DNA of 38,696 nt, from assembly GCA_023265155.1 (NCBI GenBank), contig JAHFUL010000012.1, positions 1 through 38,696 on the forward strand, given 5' to 3'. The notes beneath the pieces are model-generated. The model made no database searches and was not told the origin of the DNA. It saw only the letters and a program-made list of their open reading frames with translations. A program made the position numbers and the translations under genes. Source of the DNA: Acidobacteriota bacterium (GTDB lineage Bacteria; Acidobacteriota; Vicinamibacteria; Vicinamibacterales; CAVVIG01). The stretch's first letter is position 1. Every line of letters begins with the position of its first letter. Shown here one piece after another: positions 1 to 8,700 of the stretch.

Positions 1-658
1 CGCGAGACTGGATGCGGCGGTCGACCTGGAGCTTGTCGACTTCGATCTCGAGGATGCCGGCGATGCGGTTGAGACGTTCGACCGGCGAGATGATCTCGAG
101 TAGATTCTGTTTCTCGTCGACGCCCACGAGGAGGTGCGCCGAGATGGTATCGGCGAGCTTGCCGGGGTCGTCCACGCGGACGGCGGCGATCATCGCGTCG
201 TAGTGCAGGTTGTTCGAGAGCTTCACGTACTGCTCGAACAGCGAGACCACGCGGCTCATGGTGCTTTCCGCCTCGCCGCTCGCCTCGCGCTGCTTGGCCA
301 GCACTTTCACGACGACCCGGTAGAACCCCTTGTCTTCCTTCCACTCGACGGCGCGTGCGCGGTCGACGCCCTCGACGAGCACCTTGATATTGCCGTCAGG
401 CAGCTTCAGGCTCTGCACCACGTTGGCGACGCAACCCATGGTGTAAATGTCTTCCGGCCGCGGGTCGTCCACCGACGCATCGTGCTGCGCGGCGAGGAAG
501 ATGCGCTTGTCCTTCAGCAGAGCATGCTCGAGCGCGCGCGTCGAGCTCGGCCGTCCGATGACGAAGGGCATCATCATGTGCGGGAAGACCACCACATCCC
601 GCAGTGGGACGATCGGCAGGGTTTCGTAAACTTCCAACGGGGTCTCCATAGTGGACAT
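1..658 (-). CDS. lon: Lon protease, N-terminal part (runs off left edge)
   Basis: This is the amino-terminal substrate-recognition (LAN/PUA-like) domain of the ATP-dependent protease Lon. It is absent from the ORF track because it has no stop inside the window. Reading the minus strand from ATG at 658 gives MSTMETPLEVYETLPIVPLR, followed by the typical DVVVFPHMMMPFVIGR block and later VLVEGVDRAR and DEKQNLLEI, all characteristic of Lon around residues 10-210. The ATPase and Ser/Lys protease domains lie outside the window. A second ATG at 649 is an alternative start; neither has a clear Shine-Dalgarno because the upstream DNA is an octamer repeat. The position directly after clpX matches the common tig-clpP-clpX-lon order. 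Lon degrades misfolded and regulatory proteins in the cytoplasm. Confidence 0.93.
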   Translation of the reverse strand, partial: MSTMETPLEVYETLPIVPLRDVVVFPHMMMPFVIGRPSSTRALEHALLKDKRIFLAAQHDASVDDPRPEDIYTMGCVANVVQSLKLPDGNIKVLVEGVDRARAVEWKEDKGFYRVVVKVLAKQREASGEAESTMSRVVSLFEQYVKLSNNLHYDAMIAAVRVDDPGKLADTISAHLLVGVDEKQNLLEIISPVERLNRIAGILEIEVDKLQVDRRIQSR

Positions 659-769
659 GGGTGATGGGGTGATGGGGTGATGGAGTGTCGGGGTGATGGG
701 GTGACGAGGAACTTTTCACCCCATCATTCCATCACCCCATCACGCCATCACGCCGTCATCCCGTATTCC
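659..769. repeat. Inverted octamer array between clpX and lon
   Basis: The gap holds degenerate 8-bp units: GTGATGGG copies on the left and CATCACCC copies on the right, so the two halves face each other. A perfect 10-bp stem, GATGGGGTGA (695-704) with TCACCCCATC (716-725), closes an 11-nt loop, and outer units can extend the pairing. Read as RNA from clpX into lon it would form a strong hairpin without a U-tract. It could attenuate or process the message between clpX and lon; this role is inferred. The same octamer family recurs at 30445-30667. Confidence 0.85.
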
Positions 770-2017
770 TTATCCGGCCTTTTCGATCAAGGTGATGGGC
801 TTGTCCTTCGCCATCACGATGTCGCGGGTAATCATGACTTCGCGGACCTTCTTCTGATTGGGCACCTGATACATGAGGTCCAGCATGAGGTCCTCGATGA
901 TCATCCGGAGCCCGCGGGCGCCGATCTTCCGGTCGAGCGCCAGCTCCGCGATCGCCTCGAGCGCGTCGTCGGTGAAGCGGAGCTTCACGTTCTCGTACTC
1001 GAACAACTTCATGTACTGACGCGTGATGGCGTTGCGCGGTTGCGTGAGGATTTGGACGAGCGCCGGCTTGTCCAGCTCGTGCAGCGTGCCGACGACCGGG
1101 AGGCGTCCCACGAATTCAGGGATGAGGCCGTACTTGATGAGATCCTGCGGCTCGAGCTGCTCGAGCGTGGCGCCGATGTCGCGGTTGCGCAGCGACTTGA
1201 CGTCGGCCCTGAAGCCGAGGGTCTTCTTCCCGACGCGCCGCTCGATCGACTTGTCGAGGCCCACGAAGGCGCCGCCACAGATGAAGAGGATGTTGCTGGT
1301 GTCGACCTGGAAGAATTCCTGGTGCGGGTGCTTTCGCCCGCCCTGGGGGGGAACATTGGCCACCGTCCCCTCGAGGATCTTCAGCAGCGCCTGCTGGACG
1401 CCCTCTCCCGAGACGTCGCGCGTGATCGACGGGTTCTCGTCCTTGCGGCAAATCTTGTCGACCTCGTCGATGTAGATGATGCCCTGCTGGCACTTCTCGA
1501 TGTCCCCGCCGGCGGCCTGCAGCAGCTTGAGGATGATGTTCTCGACGTCTTCGCCGACGTAGCCCGCTTCGGTGAGCGTCGTGGCGTCGACGATCGTGAA
1601 GGGAACCGAGAGCAGCTTCGCCAACGTCTGCGCCAGCAGTGTCTTGCCGGTTCCGGTCGGGCCGATCAGGAGAATGTTCGACTTGGTCAGCTCGATGTCG
1701 TTCCGGCTGCGCGGCTGCTTCTGGATCTCGATGCGCTTGTAATGGTTGTAGACCGCGACGGCGAGCTTCTTCTTGGTCCGCTCCTGGCCGATGACGTACT
1801 CATCGAGGAACTTCTTGATTTCCTGGGGCGTGGGCAGCGAGGAGCGGGTGCCCCGGTTCTCGAACCGGTTGTCGTCGGCGATGATGTCGTTGCACACCTC
1901 GACGCATTCATCACAGATGAACACGGTCGGGCCCGCGATCAGTTTGCGGACATCGTTCTGGTCCTTGTTGCAGAACGAGCAACGCAGAACCTCGGTTTCG
2001 CCGGTTTTTTTCACCAT
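770..2017 (-). CDS. clpX: ATP-dependent Clp protease ATP-binding subunit ClpX
   Basis: ClpX is the AAA+ unfoldase that feeds tagged substrates into ClpP in the cytoplasm. The 415-residue product is of normal length. The N-terminal zinc-binding domain shows CSFCNKDQ and CDECVEVC, Walker A is GPTGTGKT near residue 115-120, GYVGEDVEN follows, Walker B is IIYIDEVDK, and the sensor/pore region includes RKHPHQEF and [11 protein letters not shown]. The C-terminal small AAA domain contains [18 protein letters not shown]. The start at 2017 ([13 protein letters not shown]) agrees with the family and is preceded by a GGACAGG-like element. It lies 27 bp after clpP, consistent with cotranscription. Confidence 0.97.
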   Translation of the reverse strand: MVKKTGETEVLRCSFCNKDQNDVRKLIAGPTVFICDECVEVCNDIIADDNRFENRGTRSSLPTPQEIKKFLDEYVIGQERTKKKLAVAVYNHYKRIEIQKQPRSRNDIELTKSNILLIGPTGTGKTLLAQTLAKLLSVPFTIVDATTLTEAGYVGEDVENIILKLLQAAGGDIEKCQQGIIYIDEVDKICRKDENPSITRDVSGEGVQQALLKILEGTVANVPPQGGRKHPHQEFFQVDTSNILFICGGAFVGLDKSIERRVGKKTLGFRADVKSLRNRDIGATLEQLEPQDLIKYGLIPEFVGRLPVVGTLHELDKPALVQILTQPRNAITRQYMKLFEYENVKLRFTDDALEAIAELALDRKIGARGLRMIIEDLMLDLMYQVPNQKKVREVMITRDIVMAKDKPITLIEKAG

Positions 2018-2044
2018 GACCTGTCCATCCGCCGCGCCGGTCGA

Positions 2045-2659
2045 TCAGGCTCTTTTCCGGATGACATCATCAATAATACCGTATTCCTTGCCCTGGTCCG
2101 CCGACATGATGTAATCCCGCTCGGTATCATCCTGGATACGCTTGACGGGCTGTCCGGTATGGTGGACCAGGATGTCGTTGAGGCGCTCGCGCATCCGCAG
2201 GATCTCCCGGGCCGCAATATCAATATCGGTCGCTTGGCCGGCAAGGCCAGACATGAGGGGCTGATGTATGACAATCCGTGAATTTGGGAGGGAAAAGCGC
2301 TTGCCCTTGGCTCCAGACGCGAGCAGAACCGCCGCCATCGAGGCCGCCTGGCCGATGCACAAGGTCTGCACGTCCGGCTTGACGAACTGCATCGTGTCGT
2401 AAATCGCGAGCCCCGCGGTAATCGATCCCCCAGGGCTGTTGATATACAGCAGGATGTCCTTGTCGGGGTCCTCCGCCTCGAGGAACAGCATCTGGGCGAT
2501 CACGAGATTGGCAATCTGATCGTCGATCGGGGTGCCGATGAAGATGATGCTGTCCTTGAGCAGACGCGAGAAAATGTCGTACGCGCGCTCTCCGCGGTTG
2601 GTCTGTTCGACCACCATCGGTACCAGTTGCAGACGCGGGGCGGGAAGCTGGTAGGGCAT
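2045..2659 (-). CDS. clpP: ATP-dependent Clp protease proteolytic subunit ClpP
   Basis: ClpP is the serine peptidase that forms the double-heptamer chamber capped by ClpX. The 204-residue product carries the full set of signatures: [12 protein letters not shown], the nucleophile serine in GQAASMAA, the catalytic histidine in IVIHQPL, and the acidic region [10 protein letters not shown]. The ORF-track start at 2659 gives [17 protein letters not shown]; an internal methionine 14 codons later would give the MVVEQT form seen in many ClpPs, so the mature N-terminus is uncertain. It lies 47 bp from tig and 27 bp from clpX in a conserved operon. Confidence 0.97.
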   Translation of the reverse strand: MPYQLPAPRLQLVPMVVEQTNRGERAYDIFSRLLKDSIIFIGTPIDDQIANLVIAQMLFLEAEDPDKDILLYINSPGGSITAGLAIYDTMQFVKPDVQTLCIGQAASMAAVLLASGAKGKRFSLPNSRIVIHQPLMSGLAGQATDIDIAAREILRMRERLNDILVHHTGQPVKRIQDDTERDYIMSADQGKEYGIIDDVIRKRA

Positions 2660-2706
2660 AGGCCTGAACGGTTATCGTAATCGATAAAACGCTGTGTTGA
2701 CTGTGC

Positions 2707-4017
2707 TTAAGACTGCGTTGGGGAAGACGAGCGGGGCGACGTCGAAACTTCCGCAATTGTAACACGCGCCATGAGGAAGTCAATCGACTTATCCCGGCGC
2801 AACCCCGCGTAGACGCGTGAGAGTCCGCCTTCTTTTTCGAGCGCCGCCCGCACGGCGACCGGTGTTCGGCCGGTCCGCTCGGCATGGCGCGCGATCTCCT
2901 GCTCCACTTCTTCATCGGTCGGGTCGAAGTGCTCGCGGCGCGCGATTTCGTCGAGCACGATGGCGCTCGCCACCCCTTCGCGCGCCGGCTCGCGCTGACT
3001 CTCGCGGAACGCGTCCCAGTCGATGCCGGCCTGCCGCGGGTCGACGTGCTGATCCATCAGCCGCCGGGTGAAGTCCTCCAGACGCCGATCGATCTCGCGC
3101 TCGACGAGGGAGGCGGGTACTTCGAAGGGCACGCGCGCCGCGAGTTGCTTCATGAGCTCGCCCCGAACGTCGCGCTCGGCCGCGTGCCGCGCCTCGTGCG
3201 CCAAATCCTCACGCACCCTTGCCCGGAGCGCGCTGAGCGTCTCGAATTCCCCAAGGTCCTTCGCGAATTCATCGTCGAGGTCCGGCAGCACCCGCCGCTT
3301 GAGGTGCTTGACGTACGCCGTGTACGAGACATCGCTTCCGGCCAGCTCACTGATGGCGTAGTCCGGGGGATAGTGAATCGAGAACGTCTTCGTGGCGCCC
3401 GGTTCGAGGCCGAGCAGCTGCTCGTCGAAGCCGGGCGGGTTCGCCGTCGATCCGAGGTCGATGTTGACGTTCTGATGGCTGTCGCCCTCGCCTTTGGCCG
3501 TCCGGCGCTCCAGGTCGAGCGTCACCGTGTCGCCATCGATGACACCGCGTCCCTCGATCGGCTCGTGCCGGCCGGCCCGTTCGCGAAGCCTCCGGAGCGC
3601 CTCGTCAACCGCTGCCTCTTCCACCTGGGGCGACGGCCGCCGCAGCGAGATCGTCGCGTAGTCGCCGGGCTCGAACGCCGGCACCGTGTCGAACGATGCG
3701 GTGAAGGTCAGCGCCCGTCCTTCCTCGACCGTGACGTCCCGGATATCGGGGGTGTCCACCGGCTCGACCCCGCGCTCCCGCATCGCGTCGTCCACCGCGC
3801 GAGGAATGAGCTCGTGCGCGACGTCGTGCAGGATCTGATCCTTGAATCGCTGCTTGATCACGCGCGCCGGCGCCTTCCCGGGACGGAAACCGGGAATGCG
3901 GGCCTTGCGCGAATAATCCCGCGCGACACGGTCGATTTGCGCATCGACCACGTCGCTGGGGATCTCGACGCGAAGGTTCTTGCGGGTCTCGTTGACGTCG
4001 ATGAGATCGGCTTTCAT
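2707..4017 (-). CDS. tig: Trigger factor (ribosome-associated chaperone, PPIase)
   Basis: Trigger factor binds at the ribosome exit tunnel and helps fold nascent chains. The 436-residue product has the usual three-part layout: an N-terminal ribosome-binding domain with the near-invariant GFRPGKAP loop around residue 43-50, a central FKBP-type PPIase domain (about 155-240; GDTVTLDLE, ELAGSDVSYTAYVK), and a helical C-terminal chaperone domain (VPASLVEREIDRRL). The C-terminus ends in a Ser/Thr/Pro-rich tail. Its location upstream of clpP-clpX is the classical arrangement. The start at 4017 is supported by the conserved MKADLIDVNETRKNL N-terminus. Confidence 0.96.
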   Translation of the reverse strand: MKADLIDVNETRKNLRVEIPSDVVDAQIDRVARDYSRKARIPGFRPGKAPARVIKQRFKDQILHDVAHELIPRAVDDAMRERGVEPVDTPDIRDVTVEEGRALTFTASFDTVPAFEPGDYATISLRRPSPQVEEAAVDEALRRLRERAGRHEPIEGRGVIDGDTVTLDLERRTAKGEGDSHQNVNIDLGSTANPPGFDEQLLGLEPGATKTFSIHYPPDYAISELAGSDVSYTAYVKHLKRRVLPDLDDEFAKDLGEFETLSALRARVREDLAHEARHAAERDVRGELMKQLAARVPFEVPASLVEREIDRRLEDFTRRLMDQHVDPRQAGIDWDAFRESQREPAREGVASAIVLDEIARREHFDPTDEEVEQEIARHAERTGRTPVAVRAALEKEGGLSRVYAGLRRDKSIDFLMARVTIAEVSTSPRSSSPTQS

Positions 4018-4021
4018 GCCG

Positions 4022-4136
4022 TTGTCAGTTTTCAGCTTTCCGCTTTCGGCTTTCGGCGTTCAGTATTCGGCTTTCAGTTATCAGCTCTCGAGAACCGTCC
4101 GTCGGCAGGCGGCGTTGAAAGCCGAGAGCCGACAGC
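4022..4136. repeat. Inverted heptamer array upstream of tig
   Basis: Between tRNA-Leu and tig the DNA consists of degenerate 7-bp units of consensus TTTCRGY (for example TTTCAGC, TTTCCGC, TTTCGGC twice, ATTCGGC) from about 4026 to 4090. After a short spacer the complementary form appears (GCCGAGAGCCGACAGCCGAG), so the two halves can fold on each other. The array lies in what should be the 5' leader of tig on the minus strand. It resembles in kind the short tandemly repeated repetitive heptamers known from cyanobacteria; homology is not claimed. Confidence 0.75.
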
Positions 4137-4149
4137 CGAGAGCTCCGTG

Positions 4150-4236
4150 TGGTGCGAAAGGGGGGAGTCGAACCCCCAAAGCCTTTCGGCTACCGGATCC
4201 TAAGTCCGGCGCGTCTGCCAGTTCCGCCACTTTCGC
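4150..4236 (-). tRNA. tRNA-Leu, anticodon UAG
   Basis: The minus strand reads GCGAAAG...CTTTCGCACCA with a perfect 7-bp acceptor stem, discriminator A and an encoded CCA end. The anticodon arm is CCGGA-CTTAGGA-TCCGG, giving anticodon TAG (reads CUA leucine codons). An extra variable arm (TAGCCGAAAGGCTTT) makes it a class II tRNA, as expected for leucine, and the T-arm GGGGGTTCGACTCCCCC is complete. It lies upstream of tig on the same strand. Confidence 0.96.
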
Positions 4237-4315
4237 ATGGTGTCCGGGGCGCCGAGAGGATTCTGTCAGCGTAGCACGATGCCCGGCAGTCAGGCGACCC
4301 CATCGATGTTCGTGA

Positions 4316-4727
4316 TCATCGATCGCCCCGCCGTTGCGTCGCCGCTGGCGGGCGCAGCGGGTTGAAGCGACGATCGCGCACGTCGTCATAGTGCGCCTCG
4401 CCGCGCCGCGCATGTGCGGTCGCCAGCTCTTTCAGCGTCGCCGCGATCGCATCAGGATCATCGCGCACGCGTCGGTAGCAGCCGATCAGGTCGGGATTTC
4501 GAATCGACCAGGATGACCTCGTGGTCGTGGAGCCGGCCGGTCCGCTGCAAATCCAAGAAGACGGCGCCGCTGCCGAGGAGCGGTTCGATGTAACGGTTGA
4601 ACTGACGTGGGTAGAACCGCCGCAGGTGGGGGAGCAGCTGGCGCCTGCCACCAGCCCATTTGAGGAGTGGCTGCAGGCTGAGGCCCGCCCTCCTGTCGCT
4701 CATCCGACGTCCTGATTGATACACCAT
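4316..4727 (-). pseudogene. Broken Dam/D12-class adenine-N6 DNA methyltransferase remnant
   Basis: The reading frame from 4727 contains the D12-class SAM-binding start: PLLKWAGGRRQLLPHL, then YIEPLLGSGAVFLDLQ and HDHEVILVDS. Homology then jumps to another frame that continues NPDLIGCYRRVRDDPDAI and HYDDVRDRRFNP. One extra base in the run at 4497-4499 (TTT on plus, AAA on minus) explains the switch. Even with the frameshift repaired the protein would stop after about 136 residues, whereas family members are about 270, and the catalytic DPPY motif is absent. It is therefore a 3'-truncated, frameshifted remnant of a DNA methyltransferase, perhaps of a former restriction-modification or phage-derived module. 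Confidence 0.8.
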
Positions 4728-4762
4728 GAGAGACCGATAAGAGATGTGATGCCTTGCCGAAG

Positions 4763-4791
4763 TTGAAGTTGACTCTAATACATTGTAGAAA
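4763..4791 (+). promoter_or_regulatory. Candidate sigma70-type promoter for the polysaccharide locus
   Basis: TTGAAG (4763-4768) and TAGAAA (4786-4791) are separated by exactly 17 bp in the locally AT-richer stretch before the regulator gene. Each hexamer matches the consensus at 4 of 6 positions. The rest of the 4728-4931 intergenic region shows no other clear element. The assignment is weak. Confidence 0.25.
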
Positions 4792-4931
4792 CTGAACTTA
4801 GCAAGAGTGAATCGCTGGCGACCGTAGTCGCATGTGGTTCATGGCGACCTCGTCAGAGCGCCCCAAGCCGCGTCCGTACCCTGTAAGTGACGGGGCGAAG
4901 CTGTATCAACCAAACCCTTACCGGACTTTTC

Positions 4932-5930
4932 ATGGCGGCTCATAGTCAACCTGCTCGGCTTCTCACGACCCCACCGGCAGCCTCCGTGGAGCTCATTGGC
5001 CGCTCGGCAGCCATTGGTCGCATTCAGGAGCTCGTCCGGCGGGCCGCCGCGCTCGAGAGCGCCGTGCTGCTCGTAGCAGAACCTGGCATCGACGTCGAAT
5101 CGGTCGCTCGAGAGCTGCACATCCGAAGCCGCCCGCCGAGTGCGCCCTGGGTAGTGGCCGATTGCGCGAGCCTGGGGCCGCAACTCGACCTGAAGCTGTT
5201 CGGCGCTCCCGGTCCCGCGCAGAGCGATCTTGAATCGATCTCAGACGACAGCCTCATCGCCGGCGCTCGCGGCGGGACGTTGTTCCTCAGGGACGTGACA
5301 GAGCTGCCCTCGAGTCTTCAGACACGACTCGCGCGCATTGTTCGCGACGGCGAGGCACGGATTCAGGGTCAACCGGTCCTCACCGAGCTCCGCCTCGTCG
5401 CGGGCGCGTTGCCGTCCATCGACGCCGACGTTCACGAACATCGCTTCAGGCCGGACCTGTTCCGCCGTCTCGCCGCGACACGGATCGATCTGCCGCCGCT
5501 TCGCGATCGTCTGGCCGACGTGCCGGCTCTCGTCGAGCGGATCCTGCACGATGTGTGTGCGGCCAGTGGCTCGGCGCCCCGGGCTTTCACGCAGGCCGCG
5601 GTCGCGCTGCTGGCGGCGCTGGCGTGGCCCGGCAACCTCGCGGAGCTACGCGGTGCAATTGAGCGTGTGGTGGCACGAGCCCGGGAGGACGTGATTCAGG
5701 TCGAGCAGGTGCTCCCCGCCTTGCAACTCGAACGCGCGCTCGCCTCGTTTGTTCCGACCGGGAACCTGCGCGAGGCGCGTATGCGGTTCGAGCGGAGCTA
5801 CATCGCCGCGGTCCTTCAGCATCACGGGTGGCGGATGGCGGACGCCGCTCAGACGCTTGGAATCCAGCGTCCGAACCTGTACAGAAAAGCCCGTCAGCTC
5901 GGTATTTCCGTCGCGCGCGCCACCGAATAG
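4932..5930 (+). CDS. NtrC/Fis-type regulator with degenerate AAA+ ATPase domain
   Basis: The 332-residue protein has the architecture of a sigma54-dependent activator without a receiver domain: an AAA+ domain (about residues 20-260) and a C-terminal Fis-type helix-turn-helix (MADAAQTLGIQRPNLYRKAR). The ATPase core is damaged. Walker A is AEPGIDVES where GESGTGKE is expected, so the P-loop lysine is missing. The GAFTGA sigma54-contact loop is absent after LFG (LFGAPGPAQ), and Walker B is GGTLFLRDV instead of GGTLFLDEI. FRPDLFRRLAATRIDLPPLR, the downstream sensor/Arg-finger region, is retained. It probably binds DNA but cannot act as a normal ATP-driven sigma54 activator. It stands first in the polysaccharide operon, 16 bp before the Wza-like gene. 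ATG 4932 is preferred; GTG 4887 would add 15 residues. Confidence 0.85.
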   Translation: MAAHSQPARLLTTPPAASVELIGRSAAIGRIQELVRRAAALESAVLLVAEPGIDVESVARELHIRSRPPSAPWVVADCASLGPQLDLKLFGAPGPAQSDLESISDDSLIAGARGGTLFLRDVTELPSSLQTRLARIVRDGEARIQGQPVLTELRLVAGALPSIDADVHEHRFRPDLFRRLAATRIDLPPLRDRLADVPALVERILHDVCAASGSAPRAFTQAAVALLAALAWPGNLAELRGAIERVVARAREDVIQVEQVLPALQLERALASFVPTGNLREARMRFERSYIAAVLQHHGWRMADAAQTLGIQRPNLYRKARQLGISVARATE

Positions 5931-5946
5931 CCAGGATGTGGAACAC

Positions 5947-6810
5947 ATGAACCTCTCAGCCTTCACTCTCAGCCTCCTCCTGGTACCGCCGGCGACGACG
6001 GCAGCATTTCAAACGGCGACCACGACCGCCGCGCTTCCCCAGAGTCCGGTCGAATCGAGAGCTCCTTTGTCGGCCACGTACAGGATTGGCCTGGAGGATG
6101 AGATCAGGCTCGTCGTGGTTGGTGACGAGCAGCTGACCAACGTCTTCCGCGTGCAGTCGGACGGCGGTATCACGCTTCCTTATCTGAATACCGTCGCGGC
6201 TCAGGGACTCACCGCCATCGAGCTGCAGGAGCGCATTCGCGCGGCGCTGGCGAAGGACTTTTTCCGGGATCCTCTGGTGCGGGTCGAAGTCAGCAAATAT
6301 GGCAGCCAGTTCGTGATCGTTCAGGGTGAGGTGCGCCTGCCGCAACGACTCGCCATGACGGGACCGATGACACTGATGGAGGCCTTGTCGGCCGCCGGGT
6401 CGTGGACCCCCAACGCGAGCAGCGTGGTGACCGTCGCGAGGAAACCACCAGCCGCGAGCTCCGGCGTCCAGCAGGACTTCGAAATTTCCAGAATCAATCT
6501 GGATGATCTGAGTCACGGCGTGGCCAATACCAACATTTCCCTCGTCGGCGGCGACATCATTACGGTACCGAAGGCCGAGACGATCTTCGTTCAGGGAAAA
6601 GTCAAGAACGTCGGCGTGTACAACTGGGAGCCCGGCCTTACGGTGCAACAGGCGATCACGAAGGCCGGAGGCACCGACGACAAAGGCAGAAACACCGGCA
6701 TCAAGATCACGCGCCTCGTGGATGGCAAGAACAAGGAGATCGCAGTGAAGCAGCTCACGGACCTGGTGCAACCCAACGACATCATCGTCGTTCCTCAGCG
6801 TCGTTTCTGA
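5947..6810 (+). CDS. Wza-family polysaccharide export (OPX) protein
   Basis: This 287-residue protein begins with a signal-peptide-like stretch (NLSAFTLSLLLVPPATTAAF) and continues with a Poly_export domain starting at YRIGLEDEIRLVVVGDEQL (about residues 50-125). Two SLBB-type segments follow (FVIVQGEVRLPQRLAMTGPM; IFVQGKVKNVGVYNWEPGLT). It ends in the usual NDIIVVP. It should form or line the periplasmic/outer-membrane polysaccharide exit path. No lipobox cysteine and no long C-terminal amphipathic helix are visible, so it is shorter than E. coli Wza. A good ribosome-binding site (AGGATGTGGA) precedes ATG 5947. Its stop overlaps the start of the next gene (TGATG). Confidence 0.9.
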   Translation: MNLSAFTLSLLLVPPATTAAFQTATTTAALPQSPVESRAPLSATYRIGLEDEIRLVVVGDEQLTNVFRVQSDGGITLPYLNTVAAQGLTAIELQERIRAALAKDFFRDPLVRVEVSKYGSQFVIVQGEVRLPQRLAMTGPMTLMEALSAAGSWTPNASSVVTVARKPPAASSGVQQDFEISRINLDDLSHGVANTNISLVGGDIITVPKAETIFVQGKVKNVGVYNWEPGLTVQQAITKAGGTDDKGRNTGIKITRLVDGKNKEIAVKQLTDLVQPNDIIVVPQRRF

Positions 6811-8699
6811 TGTGCGGATTTGCCGGCCTCGTGCGATCGGACCATCCGATCGAGGGTTCGGCCGCTCTTGCCGGGCGGCTGGACGGGGCCCTTGCCCACC
6901 GCGGACCGGACGGCGGAGGCCGCTGGGTTTCTGCAGATGGCCGGGCGCTCCTCGTGCACCGGCGGCTCGCCATCATCGACCCGGGGCCTGACGGCGCCCA
7001 GCCGATGGCGACGCCCGACGGCAGCTATCAGCTCGTTTTCAATGGCGAGGTCTACAACTATCGCGAGCTGCGTCGCGACCTCGAATCGCGCGGCGAGCGC
7101 TTTGTCACCTCGAGCGATACCGAAGTGCTCCTGCGGCTCGTCGTGCGGGGCGGCCCGGTGTCGCTTTCGAGGGTTCGCGGCATGTTCGCGCTGGCGTGCT
7201 GGAGCGAGCGCGATCAATCGCTCCTGCTGGCGCGCGACCGCTTTGGCATCAAGCCGCTCTACGTCGCGGCCGCGTCGGACGAGATCGCTTTTTCGTCCGA
7301 GCTCTCCGCGTTGACCACGGCAGGTCTCGTCGATCGCCGGCCGTCGCCGGCGGGTGTCCTGGCATTTCTGTCGTGGGGCAGCGTTCCCTCACCGCTCACG
7401 TGGCTGCGCGGCGTGGAGTCGCTGGCGCCCGGCAGCTGGCGCCGTTGGGAGCGCGAGGGGCGGGATGAGCGCGGCGAGTTCGCCGACACGCGCGCTGCGT
7501 ACGGGTCGCACGCGCGGCCGGCATCGACGTCGGCGCTGCGCGAAGCGACCGGCGTCGCCGTGCGCGAGAGCGTGGCGGCGCATCTGGTGGCCGACGTGCC
7601 GGTCGGCGTGTTCCTCTCCGGCGGAATCGACTCCGGCGCGATCGTGTCGGCAGCGATCAGTGCAGGCGCCACGAATCTTCAGACGTTCACCGTCGGTTTC
7701 GAGGACAGCGGTGCGAACGGTTCAGAGATTCCGCACTCCCGAATCGTGGCGCGGGCATTTCGAACCGACCATCACGAGTTGACCGTCGACGGCTCCGATG
7801 TGGCCGCAGATTTCCCCCGGCTGCTCGCGCACCTCGATCAACCCTCGATCGATGGTGTCAACAGTTTCTATGTCGCCAGGGCGGTGGCACAGACCGGGAT
7901 CAAGGCGGTACTGTCCGGGGCCGGCGGCGACGAATTGTTCGGCGGCTATCCCTCGTTCACGCGGGTTCCGCGCGCCATGATGGCGAAGCGGATCGCGGGT
8001 CCGATGTGGCCGGGACTCTCGACGCTTGGGAACCTGATGGTCTCGGCCCGCCTCCGTCCCAGATGGCGCCACTTTGCGGGAGCCAACGGCAGTGTGGCCG
8101 AAGTCTACCGCGTGCAGCGGGGATTCCTGATGCCTGAGGAGATCGCTCGGCTGGCCGGCCCGGCGCTCGTCGACCGAGCGGTGATGCGCGAAGCCACGGA
8201 AGCACTGAGTGCTGCGGAAGAACGACTGCTGGCACCGATTGGCAGCGAGTCGGTCACGGCCTCGATTGCCCGGCTCGAGACCCGGCTGTATCTCGGTTCG
8301 CAGCTCTTGCGGGACATGGACGTCATGGCCATGGCGCACGGTCTCGAGGTCCGCGTGCCGTTCGTCGATCACGAGCTTCTCGCCACCATCTGGCCCGCAC
8401 TCGGGTCCCGTCCGGAGCTGCAGCGACACAAGCGTCTCCTCTTCGAAACCCTCGCGTCCCCCTTGCCACAGTCCATCGTCAGTCGTCCAAAGCACGGGTT
8501 CACGCTCCCGTTCGAGAAGTGGCTCGGCGGCGCGCTTGCCCCGATTGTCCGGGACGGAATGCACCAGCTGGGCGCCGACGGCTGGCTCGCGTCAGGCGTG
8601 CCGGACCGGGTCTGGCGCAGCTGGCAGGACGGCACGTCGCACTGGACCCGGCCCTGGGGTCTCGGCGTCCTGGGACACTTTCTGAAGGGGGCTCGATAG
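6810..8699 (+). CDS. AsnB-type glutamine-hydrolysing amidotransferase (asparagine synthase family)
   Basis: The 629-residue protein starts MCGFAGLV, placing the glutaminase nucleophile cysteine at position 2. The class II glutamine amidotransferase domain follows (HRGPDGGG, FNGEVYNYRELR, LLARDRFGIKPLY). The synthetase domain has the PP-loop SGGIDSGAIVSAA and the conserved LSGAGGDELFGGYP, LRDMDVMAMAHGLEVRVPFVDHEL and RPKHGFTLPFEKWL. In free-standing contexts it would make asparagine. Inside a glycan locus, AsnB paralogues are often linked to amidation of uronic acids (WbpS-like), which I infer as the more likely role here. It overlaps the upstream gene (TGATG) and is followed after one base by a small ORF. 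Confidence 0.93.
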   Translation: MCGFAGLVRSDHPIEGSAALAGRLDGALAHRGPDGGGRWVSADGRALLVHRRLAIIDPGPDGAQPMATPDGSYQLVFNGEVYNYRELRRDLESRGERFVTSSDTEVLLRLVVRGGPVSLSRVRGMFALACWSERDQSLLLARDRFGIKPLYVAAASDEIAFSSELSALTTAGLVDRRPSPAGVLAFLSWGSVPSPLTWLRGVESLAPGSWRRWEREGRDERGEFADTRAAYGSHARPASTSALREATGVAVRESVAAHLVADVPVGVFLSGGIDSGAIVSAAISAGATNLQTFTVGFEDSGANGSEIPHSRIVARAFRTDHHELTVDGSDVAADFPRLLAHLDQPSIDGVNSFYVARAVAQTGIKAVLSGAGGDELFGGYPSFTRVPRAMMAKRIAGPMWPGLSTLGNLMVSARLRPRWRHFAGANGSVAEVYRVQRGFLMPEEIARLAGPALVDRAVMREATEALSAAEERLLAPIGSESVTASIARLETRLYLGSQLLRDMDVMAMAHGLEVRVPFVDHELLATIWPALGSRPELQRHKRLLFETLASPLPQSIVSRPKHGFTLPFEKWLGGALAPIVRDGMHQLGADGWLASGVPDRVWRSWQDGTSHWTRPWGLGVLGHFLKGAR

Positions 8700-8700
8700 C

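Noticed and set aside
677-2281. 534-aa plus-strand ORF opposite clpX and clpP
   Set aside because: Shadow of the well-supported minus-strand clpX/clpP genes in GC-rich DNA; its product shows no recognisable domain.
2884-4203. 439-aa plus-strand ORF opposite tig
   Set aside because: Antisense shadow of trigger factor; its end runs through repeats and the tRNA gene.
4150-4236. tRNA-Leu as an integration (att) site for the glycan locus
   Set aside because: The 3' end of the tRNA faces tig, away from the locus, and no direct repeat of the tRNA 3' end was noticed elsewhere in the window.
4815-4832. Sigma54-type -24/-12 promoter (TGGCGACCGTAGTCGCA)
   Set aside because: The spacing is off by one and the GC/TTGC core is mismatched.
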